The notes beneath the pieces were generated by a model. The model saw nothing but the letters and a program-made list of their open reading frames with translations, made no database searches and was not told the DNA's origin. From contig CAZNQW010000042.1 in NCBI GenBank assembly GCA_964575225.1, positions 1-20,175 on the forward strand: a stretch of 20,175 nucleotides of DNA, in the 5' to 3' direction. Below are positions 14,646 to 20,175 of this stretch, piece after piece. How positions within the stretch are numbered: the stretch's first letter is position 1; each line of letters begins with the position of its first letter. This DNA is from CAZNQW01 sp964575225 (GTDB taxonomy: Bacteria > Chloroflexota > Anaerolineae > JAAYZQ01). A program made the translations under genes and the position numbers.

Positions 14646-14716
14646 TGGACCCCCGCTTGCGCGGGGGTGACGTTCGCCAATTGATGTACCGTCATGCCCG
14701 CGGAAGCGGGCATCCA
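14646..14716. repeat. Inverted pair of REP-like palindromes
   Basis: Unit 1 (14646-14672) has an 8-bp perfect stem ACCCCCGC/GCGGGGGT with a TTGC loop. Unit 2 (14690-14716) has an 8-bp perfect stem ATGCCCGC/GCGGGCAT with a GGAA loop. Reverse-complemented, unit 2 matches unit 1 at 22 of 27 positions, and four of the five differences fall in paired positions as compensating changes. A third unit lies at 2634-2660. Confidence 0.7.
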
Positions 14717-14727
14717 TCTTGCATCGC

Positions 14728-14760
14728 AGTACGTCTTGGCCGACTTTGCAACAGCCCTAG
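14728..14760 (+). repeat. 33-base direct repeat, copy 1
   Basis: The 33 bases starting AGTACGTCTTGGCC and ending AACAGCCCTAG are identical to 14967-14999. The end read in reverse (CTAGGGCTGTTGCAAAG) resembles insertion-sequence termini, but no transposase is present. Confidence 0.75.
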
Positions 14761-14778
14761 CGGAGGCTTGCCCGGCAC

Positions 14779-14807
14779 TTGACTTTCACCCCCTTTTTGG
14801 CTATAAT
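14779..14807 (+). promoter_or_regulatory. sigma70-type promoter of the tRNA gene
   Basis: TTGACT (14779-14784), 17 bases, TATAAT (14802-14807). It ends 12 bases before the first tRNA base. Confidence 0.85.
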
Positions 14808-14819
14808 GGGTGTGTAGAT

Positions 14820-14891
14820 GCGGGTGTGACGCAGTGGTAGCGTACCTGCTTCCCAAGCAGGTTGTCGTGGGTTCGAATCCCATCACCCGCT
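14820..14891 (+). tRNA. tRNA-Gly (anticodon CCC)
   Basis: A full cloverleaf can be drawn. The acceptor stem is GCGGGTG/CACCCGC with discriminator T. The D stem is ACGC/GCGT with loop AGTGGTA. The anticodon stem is CCTGC/GCAGG with loop TTCCCAA (anticodon CCC). A five-base variable loop TTGTC and a T arm GTGGG-TTCGAAT-CCCAT complete it. The 3' CCA is not encoded and must be added. It reads GGG codons. Confidence 0.95.
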
Positions 14892-14903
14892 CTCCGTACA
14901 CAA

Positions 14904-14932
14904 GGGGGCTTCCGGCAACGGGAGCCCTTTTT
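14904..14932 (+). terminator. Rho-independent terminator after tRNA-Gly
   Basis: GGGCTTCCG (14906-14914) and CGGGAGCCC (14919-14927) form a 9-bp stem, including one T-G pair, with a GCAA tetraloop, followed by TTTTT. It lies 13 bases after the tRNA. Confidence 0.92.
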
Positions 14933-14956
14933 GACTCCCCTCCCAGACCGTGATAC

Positions 14957-14966
14957 NNNNNNNNNN
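14957..14966. other. Assembly gap (10 N)
   Basis: Ten N lie immediately left of the second copy of the 33-base repeat. The contig end coincides with repeated sequence, so the size and order across this join are uncertain. Confidence 0.95.
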
Positions 14967-14999
14967 AGTACGTCTTGGCCGACTTTGCAACAGCCCTAG
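14967..14999 (+). repeat. 33-base direct repeat, copy 2
   Basis: Identical to 14728-14760. It begins at the first base after the gap, so the repeat could extend into the missing sequence. Confidence 0.75.
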
Positions 15000-15016
15000 T
15001 CAACTATGTTCAGAAG

Positions 15017-15045
15017 TTGACAAATGAGCGGACGGATGATATTGT
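15017..15045 (+). promoter_or_regulatory. sigma70-type promoter of the glk-tal-zwf-pgl operon
   Basis: TTGACA (15017-15022), 17-base spacer, TATTGT (15040-15045). The predicted start is near 15052, about 47 bases before the glk ATG. Confidence 0.75.
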
Positions 15046-15098
15046 GATGGGTGAGTAATCCGTGAGGGTCCGACCCAGCAAGAAAAGGAGCGTCTGAC

Positions 15099-16067
15099 AT
15101 GTTGCTTGCCGGCGACATTGGAGCGACCAAGACCAACCTGGCCATTTTCTCCCAGGAGACAGGGGAGCTGATCACCGAAGGGAATTTCAAGAGCGCCCAG
15201 TACCCCAGCTTGGAGGCCGTCGTTTCTCATTTTCTGGCCAGCGGCGGCGTCTCTGCCCAGCGGGCGGTTCTGGGGGTTCCGGGCCCGGTCGCCCACGGCA
15301 TAGCCAACGTCACCAACCTGCCCTGGAAGGTCAGCGAGCAAGCCCTGCAGAAAGCCCTGGGATTTCAGGAGGTCAAGCTGCTCAACGACCTGGAGGCCAC
15401 CGCCTATGGGGTTCCCAACCTGGCCGACGACGATCTGCATCCCCTCAACGACGCGCCGCCTCAACAGGGGACCAAGGCGATTGTGGCCCCCGGTACAGGT
15501 TTGGGTGAGGCCGTCCTCTTTTTCCAGGACGGGCGGTACTGCGTGGCGTCATCCGAGGGCGGGCACACCGACTTTGGCCCCCGCAGCCCCCTGGAAGTGC
15601 GCCTGCTAGAGTACCTGATGGCCCGTTTCGGCCACGTGAGTTACGAGCGCATCTGCTCGGGCCTGGGCCTGCCCAATATCTATGCCTTTTTCAGGGACAC
15701 GGGGTATGCCCCAGAGAGCCCCGACATGAAGCAAGCCCTGCGCCAGGTGGACGATCCGACGCCCCTCCTTGTGCAAAAGGCCCTGGCCGGGGAATGCGAA
15801 CTCTGCGAGGCAGCCCTGCACACCTTTGTGTCGGTGTTGGGGGCCGAAGCCGGAAACCTGGCGCTCAAGGTTCTGGCTCTGGGTGGGATCTATGTGGGGG
15901 GCGGCATCCCTCCCCGTATCCTGCCCAAATTGCGGGATGGCACCTTTATGGCGGCTTTTGTGGACAAGGGGCGCTTTGCCGATACGCTGGCCCACATTCC
16001 GGTGTATGTGATTCTCAAAAGCAAAACCGCCCTGCATGGAGCGGCTTGCTATGGGTTGGGACGGTAA
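15099..16067 (+). CDS. glk: Glucokinase (Glk, proteobacterial-type fold)
   Basis: Glk phosphorylates glucose with ATP to glucose-6-phosphate, the substrate of Zwf three genes downstream. The 322-residue protein has phosphate-1 loop GDIGATKT (5-12), the catalytic aspartate D97 in LLNDLEATAYG, the phosphate-2 segment APGTGLGEA (130-138) and EGGHTDF (153-159). Length and motifs fit the Glk family (about 320 residues) rather than the ROK group, since no CXCGXXGC zinc motif is present. AAGGAG lies 10 bases before the ATG. It is the first gene of an operon with gaps of 18-53 bases. Confidence 0.95.
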   Translation: MLLAGDIGATKTNLAIFSQETGELITEGNFKSAQYPSLEAVVSHFLASGGVSAQRAVLGVPGPVAHGIANVTNLPWKVSEQALQKALGFQEVKLLNDLEATAYGVPNLADDDLHPLNDAPPQQGTKAIVAPGTGLGEAVLFFQDGRYCVASSEGGHTDFGPRSPLEVRLLEYLMARFGHVSYERICSGLGLPNIYAFFRDTGYAPESPDMKQALRQVDDPTPLLVQKALAGECELCEAALHTFVSVLGAEAGNLALKVLALGGIYVGGGIPPRILPKLRDGTFMAAFVDKGRFADTLAHIPVYVILKSKTALHGAACYGLGR

Positions 16068-16085
16068 CTTGCAGGGGGCGATCCG

Positions 16086-16724
16086 ATGACGATCTATGAC
16101 ATCTCTCTGCCCATCTCGGAGCGTTTGACCGTTTGGCCCGGGGATCCCCGCGTGACTCTGACCCAGGAGGCGCACCTGGATCGGGGCGACCCCTACACGC
16201 TGACGCGCCTGGAGATGAGCGCCCACACGGGCACCCACGTCGATGCGCCCGTCCACTTTGTGCCCGGAGGCGCCGGCGTCGACCAGCTCGATCTGGACCT
16301 TCTGATCGGCCCTGCGCGGGTGGTCGACATCCGAGATTGTGAGGCCATCACGGCCGAGGTGTTGGAACGGCTTTCGATCCCGGCGGGTACCCGGCGCCTG
16401 CTCTTTCGGACACGAAATTCGGAGCGATGGGCCAGGGGCGCCTGGGAGTTCGATCCCGGCTTTGTGGCCATCCTGCCCGATGGCGCCCGCTGGCTCGTCA
16501 AGCGGGGGGTCGGGCTGGTGGGCGTCGATGGCCTGTCGGTGGCTCCCTTTGGCGACGACGCGCCCACCCATCGGATCTTGTTGGAAGCCGGCGTAATCGC
16601 CCTCGAGGGACTGAACCTGAACGGCATTGAGCCGGGAATCTATCGATTGATCTGCCTTCCTCTCCCCATCGTGGGGAGTGACGGCGCACCGGCCCGGGTG
16701 GTTTTGATCCGAGATCCATCCTGA
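16086..16724 (+). CDS. Cyclase-family metal-dependent hydrolase (KynB-like fold)
   Basis: This 212-residue protein is in the cyclase/kynurenine formamidase family (PF04199 type). The metal-binding signature HTGTHVDAPVHF (47-58) is complete, with DISLPIS and WPGD at the start and GLVGVDGLSVAP and LLEAGVIALEGL later. Family members hydrolyse formamides, esters or lactone-like rings. Here it lies between glk and tal with no tryptophan-degradation gene in sight, so kynurenine formamidase is not a safe call. The glk stop is 18 bases upstream, and AGGGGGCG precedes the ATG. Its role in a sugar operon is unexplained. Confidence 0.85.
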   Translation: MTIYDISLPISERLTVWPGDPRVTLTQEAHLDRGDPYTLTRLEMSAHTGTHVDAPVHFVPGGAGVDQLDLDLLIGPARVVDIRDCEAITAEVLERLSIPAGTRRLLFRTRNSERWARGAWEFDPGFVAILPDGARWLVKRGVGLVGVDGLSVAPFGDDAPTHRILLEAGVIALEGLNLNGIEPGIYRLICLPLPIVGSDGAPARVVLIRDPS

Positions 16725-16777
16725 CGCCGCACGGGCCCTGTTCGAAACCTGTTGAAAACGACTCAAGGAGAAACGCA

Positions 16778-17872
16778 ATGACGAAACTACAAGAATTGGC
16801 CCGCTATGGGCAATCCATCTGGTTTGACAATATCAGCCGTGATCTGCTGGATTCTGGCGGCTTGCAGGCCCTGGTGGAAAGTGGGGTGGTGGGGGTCACG
16901 TCCAACCCTTCCATTTTTGAAAAGGCGATCGCCGGGTCGGCCGAGTATGACCCGGCCCTCGGTGCGTTGATCGCCGCCCAACGCTCGACGATGGAGATGT
17001 ATGAGGCCCTGGTGATGGAAGACATTGGCCGGGCGGCCGACGTCCTGCGCCCAGTGTACGAGCGGACGGAGGGGCTCGACGGCTACGTGAGCCTGGAGGT
17101 CGACCCCACCCTGGCCGATGAGACCGAGGGGACCATCGCCGAGGCCCGGCGGTTGTTTGCCGAGTTGGGCCGGCCTAACGTGATGATCAAGGTACCAGCC
17201 ACCCCGGCGGGCTTTCCGGCCATTGAGACGCTGATCGGTGAGGGGATCAATGTCAACGCGACGTTGATGTTCTCCCTCGATCACTATGAAGCGGTAGCCT
17301 GCGCCTATCTGGCGGGCCTGGAAACGTGTTCGGCAGCGGGAGGCGACCTGTCCAAGGTGGCCTCTGTGGCCTCTTTCTTTGTCAGCCGCGTCGACACGGC
17401 CGTCGATCGCCAGTTGGAGAAATTGGGCGTGCACGACTTGCAGGGCCAGATCGCCATCGCCAACGCCAAACTCACCTATGCCCGCTTCAAAGAGATCTTT
17501 AGCGGCGAGCGGTGGGAACGGCTGGCGGCCCAGGGCGCGCGCGTGCAGCGTCCCCTGTGGGCCAGCACCGGTACCAAGAACCCGGACTATTCCGATACCC
17601 TGTACGTCGATACCCTCATCGGTCCCCACACGGTCAACACCGTGCCTCCGGCGACGCTGGACGCCTTTGTGGAGCATGGCCGCGTGTCGGCATCGCTGGA
17701 GCAGGACCTGGACCAGGCGCAGGAGCAACTGTCCCGTTTGGCCCAGTTGGGGATCGATCTGGACGCCATCACCGAGGAGCTTCAGGTAGCCGGGGTGGAG
17801 GCCTTCGCCACCGCCTTCCGCGGACTTTTGTCCAGCATCGAGAAAAAAAAGGCCCAACTCCAAGGGGCCTAG
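16778..17872 (+). CDS. tal: Transaldolase
   Basis: Transaldolase moves a dihydroxyacetone unit between sedoheptulose-7-phosphate and glyceraldehyde-3-phosphate in the non-oxidative pentose phosphate pathway. The 364-residue protein has GVTSNPSIFEKAI near residues 39-51, the Schiff-base lysine K138 in NVMIKVPAT, and LWASTGTKNPDYSD toward the end. The length fits the longer bacterial transaldolase subgroup. AAGGAG lies 8 bases before the ATG. Its last codons contain A8 followed by an AGGCCC/GGGCCT stem, which places a dnaX-like heptamer in frame just before the stop. Confidence 0.95.
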   Translation: MTKLQELARYGQSIWFDNISRDLLDSGGLQALVESGVVGVTSNPSIFEKAIAGSAEYDPALGALIAAQRSTMEMYEALVMEDIGRAADVLRPVYERTEGLDGYVSLEVDPTLADETEGTIAEARRLFAELGRPNVMIKVPATPAGFPAIETLIGEGINVNATLMFSLDHYEAVACAYLAGLETCSAAGGDLSKVASVASFFVSRVDTAVDRQLEKLGVHDLQGQIAIANAKLTYARFKEIFSGERWERLAAQGARVQRPLWASTGTKNPDYSDTLYVDTLIGPHTVNTVPPATLDAFVEHGRVSASLEQDLDQAQEQLSRLAQLGIDLDAITEELQVAGVEAFATAFRGLLSSIEKKKAQLQGA

Positions 17873-17895
17873 GGAAAGGATTGTAGAAATCCCAG

Positions 17896-19386
17896 ATGGC
17901 TTCTCAATCACAGAAACCAGAGCCGGCCAGCATTGTCATCTTGGGCGCATCGGGTGACCTGACGCGCCGCAAGTTGGTGCCCGCCCTGCACAGCCTGTCG
18001 TGTGACAGGCGATTGCCTGCCGGCTGCAAGGTGATCGGCGTGGCGCGCAGCGATTGGTCCGATCAGCAGTTCCGCGATGGCCTTTTTGAGGGGATCCAAG
18101 AGTATGCGCGCCTCAAACCGGGCATCTGCCAGCTATGGCCCAACTTTGAGGGCCGGTTTTCCTATCTGGCGGGCGACTATGACGACCCGCAAACCTACCG
18201 ACATTTGGCCGACCGCCTGGCCGAGCGGGATGCCCAGGGGGAAACGGGGGGGAACCGGCTGTTTTACCTGGCCACCCCGCCCACGTTGGTGCCCGGGATC
18301 GTGAGCCACTTGGGTCAAGCCGGCCTGAACGAGAGCCCTGGCTGGACGCGCATCATCGTCGAAAAGCCCTTTGGCCACGATCGGGACAGCGCCCACCGGC
18401 TTAACGAACAGATCCACACTGTGTTTTCCGAACCCCAGGTCTATCGGATCGACCACTATCTGGGTAAAGAGACGGTGCAGAACATCCTGACCTTTCGGTT
18501 CTCCAACGCCATTTTCGAGCCCTTGTGGAACCGGAACTATGTCGATCACGTGCAGATCACCGTGGCCGAAAATGTGGAGGTGGGGCGCCGGGGCGGCTAC
18601 TATGACGGCGCCGGGGTGTTGCGCGACATGTTCCAGAATCACCTGCTGCAACTCCTGACCCTGACCGCCATGGAGCCTCCGGCGCGGTTTGACGCTACAT
18701 CTCTTCGCGACGAAAAGGTCAAGGTCCTGCGGGCCGTCCGCGCCGGAGAGGGTGCGGTGCGTGCCCAGTACCAGGGCTATCTCGATGAAAAGGGCGTGGC
18801 GGCCCACTCGAACACGCCGACCTTTGCGGCTCTGGAGCTTTTCGTGGACAACTGGCGCTGGCAGGGCGTGCCCTTTTATCTGCGCTCGGGCAAGGCCCTG
18901 GCGACCAAGACCACCGAAGTGGCCATCCAGTTCAAGCACGTGCCCCATCAGTTGTTTCGCCCATCGGAGGAGCATCCCATCTCGCCCAATATCCTCTCCC
19001 TCTGTTTGCAGCCGGATGAGGGCATCCATTTGCATTTCGAAGTCAAGCTGCCGGGGGCGGGCATGCAGACCCGCTCTGTCGACATGGATTTCCACTATGC
19101 CGAAGATCTGACCATGGACTTGCCCGAGGCCTATGAACGGCTGCTGCTGGACGCCCTCCAGGGCGACGCCTCGCTGTTTGCCCGCGCAGACGAGATTGAG
19201 CTGGCTTGGGGGATCATCGATCCGATCCTTTCGGGTTGGGAGCAACCTGATGCCGTCCCCCTGGTGGGATATGAGCGGGGAAGTTGGGGCCCGGCCGAGG
19301 CCCACGAGCTTTTGTCGCAGGCGGGCCGGGTGTGGCTGCGCGATTGCGGCTCCTGTGGCCCCAAGATTCTTCCCTTAATGGGCTGA
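17896..19386 (+). CDS. zwf: Glucose-6-phosphate 1-dehydrogenase
   Basis: Zwf oxidises glucose-6-phosphate to 6-phosphogluconolactone with reduction of NADP+. The 496-residue protein has coenzyme motif GASGDLTRRK (17-26), EKPFG in the middle of the first domain, and the catalytic signature RIDHYLGKE (184-192) with its substrate-binding His and Lys. Arg24-Arg25 after the glycine-rich loop is compatible with NADP+ binding. The ribosome site is weak: AAAGGA lies 15 bases before the ATG, 23 bases after the tal stop, so translation may depend on coupling. pgl follows 24 bases downstream. Confidence 0.96.
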   Translation: MASQSQKPEPASIVILGASGDLTRRKLVPALHSLSCDRRLPAGCKVIGVARSDWSDQQFRDGLFEGIQEYARLKPGICQLWPNFEGRFSYLAGDYDDPQTYRHLADRLAERDAQGETGGNRLFYLATPPTLVPGIVSHLGQAGLNESPGWTRIIVEKPFGHDRDSAHRLNEQIHTVFSEPQVYRIDHYLGKETVQNILTFRFSNAIFEPLWNRNYVDHVQITVAENVEVGRRGGYYDGAGVLRDMFQNHLLQLLTLTAMEPPARFDATSLRDEKVKVLRAVRAGEGAVRAQYQGYLDEKGVAAHSNTPTFAALELFVDNWRWQGVPFYLRSGKALATKTTEVAIQFKHVPHQLFRPSEEHPISPNILSLCLQPDEGIHLHFEVKLPGAGMQTRSVDMDFHYAEDLTMDLPEAYERLLLDALQGDASLFARADEIELAWGIIDPILSGWEQPDAVPLVGYERGSWGPAEAHELLSQAGRVWLRDCGSCGPKILPLMG

Positions 19387-19410
19387 GGGAACAGAGGAGG
19401 GGACAGCCGG

Positions 19411-20175
19411 ATGTCGCGTGAGATCGTGGTGCTGCCCGATTCCGAGGGAGTGGCCGATGAGGCTGCCCGGCGAGTGGCCGAGATCGCCCAAATGGCCATC
19501 GCCTCTCGTGGGCGATTCACGATGGCGCTGGCGGGTGGCTCGACCCCCCGCCTGCTGTTCGAGAGGTTGAGCCAGGAACCCTACCGCTCGGGCACGGCCT
19601 GGGATCGGGTCCATCTCTTTTGGGGCGACGAGCGATGCGTGCCCCCCGACGATCCAGGCAGCAACTACCGGCTGGCCCACCAGGCGTGGATCGCCCATGT
19701 GCCCATCCCCTCTGCCCAGGTCCATCGCGTGCCGGGCGAGTTGGAGCCGGAGCAGGCCGCGCGTCAATATGAGGAAACGCTGCGGTGGTTCTCAGGGGGA
19801 GGGATGCTCAGGTTCGATCTGATCCTTCTTGGTTTGGGCGCCGATGGGCACACGGCCTCCCTGTTCCCCGGCTCGACCGCCCTCGAGGAAAGGGAGCGGT
19901 GGGTACTCGCGGTGGAGGCGGAGTATGAGGGCCGGCCGGCCCACCGGGTGACCTTGACTCTGCCGATCTTGAACGCCGGCCGCCAGGTCCTGTTCCTGGT
20001 CACCGGCAAGGCCAAGGCCGAGATTGTGCGGGCGGTGTTGCAGGGACCGGAGGGGCTGTTGCCTGCCCAGAAAGTCCAACCGACGGTGGGGGAGGTCGTC
20101 TGGCTCCTGGATAAAGAAGCGGCCCATCTCCTCGGCGCGCCGCAGGGCGTGGCGCAGCACGGCGCGCGGGTCGCC
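19411..20175 (+). CDS. pgl: 6-phosphogluconolactonase (3' end beyond window)
   Basis: Pgl (DevB/SOL family) hydrolyses 6-phosphogluconolactone, the product of Zwf, to 6-phosphogluconate. The frame is open from the ATG at 19411 to the end of the window, 255 codons. Motifs are LAGGSTPR (40-47), LFWGDERCVP (69-78), SNYRLA, and GLGADGHTASLFPG (141-154), with LPILNAGRQVLFLVTGKAK later. GGAGGGG lies 8 bases before the ATG. Usual family length is about 230-260 residues, so only a short tail is missing. Being last in view after zwf fits a complete oxidative branch; gnd may follow. Confidence 0.95.
   Translation, partial: MSREIVVLPDSEGVADEAARRVAEIAQMAIASRGRFTMALAGGSTPRLLFERLSQEPYRSGTAWDRVHLFWGDERCVPPDDPGSNYRLAHQAWIAHVPIPSAQVHRVPGELEPEQAARQYEETLRWFSGGGMLRFDLILLGLGADGHTASLFPGSTALEERERWVLAVEAEYEGRPAHRVTLTLPILNAGRQVLFLVTGKAKAEIVRAVLQGPEGLLPAQKVQPTVGEVVWLLDKEAAHLLGAPQGVAQHGARVA

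Larger units (their letters stand above)
14412..14819. other. Repeat-rich intergenic region, no gene seen
   Basis: Between the small membrane-protein genes and the tRNA lie a terminator-like hairpin (14488-14516), two near-identical 18-base units GTTGCATTGTCTCTTGAC and GTTGCATTGTCCCTTGAC (14446-14463, 14613-14630), an inverted pair of REP-like palindromes, a 33-base sequence repeated beyond the tRNA, and the tRNA promoter. CCCTGGCGGAGGCTT (14591-14605) recurs as CCCTAGCGGAGGCTT (14755-14769). Confidence 0.65.

Noticed and set aside
14412..14999. CRISPR array or genomic-island attachment site next to the tRNA
   Set aside because: The repeats are few, of several kinds and irregularly spaced, with no spacers. 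The 33-base repeat does not copy the tRNA 3' end, so it is not a typical integrase attachment duplication.
15606..17911. Long minus-strand frames opposite glk, the cyclase gene and tal
   Set aside because: The plus-strand genes are unmistakable, and the antisense translations are rich in His, Gly and Arg without domains.

Overview
This is a GC-rich bacterial window of 20.2 kb with two runs of exactly 10 N (3715-3724 and 14957-14966). Those look like scaffold joins in a draft or metagenome assembly. Gene content points to Chloroflexota, probably the Anaerolineae/Caldilineae side. The reasons are a RodZ-like protein with long Thr/Pro-rich linkers, an orphan winged-helix regulator with a degenerate receiver, a greA-lysS pair, and GTG/TTG starts mixed with good Shine-Dalgarno sites. 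This placement is inference from family flavour; there is no rRNA here. Sigma70-type promoters are unusually easy to read: eight candidates all have a 17-bp spacer.

Layout. (1) 1-2514: a YgeW-like carbamoyltransferase faces a YgeY-like M20 hydrolase across a shared terminator. (2) 2328-2998: a long divergent intergenic region with hairpins, a REP-like palindrome and a promoter-bearing repeat. (3) 2999-3655: a regulator with a pseudo-receiver and an OmpR-type DNA-binding domain. (4) 3725-5890, minus strand: greA then lysS (lysS cut by the first gap), behind a leader that holds a strong terminator. (5) 6034-13593, minus strand: an unusual Clp/Hsp100 ATPase, a geranylgeranyl-reductase-family flavoprotein, a cupin, a THEP1-type NTPase, a RodZ-like membrane protein, a class I glutamine-amidotransferase hydrolase, glutamate racemase and a small BldC-like DNA-binding protein. 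(6) 13781-14411, plus strand: two small, related, overlapping membrane-protein genes. (7) 14412-15000: a repeat-rich stretch with a tRNA-Gly(CCC) gene and the second gap. (8) 15017-20175, plus strand: glk, a cyclase-family hydrolase, tal, zwf and pgl (pgl runs off the end).

How the genes work together. The last operon encodes the path from glucose to 6-phosphogluconate (Glk, Zwf, Pgl) plus transaldolase, so it is an oxidative pentose-phosphate and NADPH unit. The RodZ-like/MurI set joins cell-shape and peptidoglycan-precursor functions behind a promoter that appears to give a leaderless mRNA. The YgeW/YgeY pair recalls the enterobacterial ygeW-ygeX-ygeY purine/amino-acid catabolism cluster.

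Most noteworthy: the Hsp100 protein, whose first ATPase ring looks dead and which lacks both a middle domain and a recognisable ClpP-docking tripeptide; the greA leader with an early terminator; the duplicated promoter-bearing repeat; and the leaderless rodZ-like promoter. No CRISPR array, intact transposon, prophage or obvious defence system is visible.
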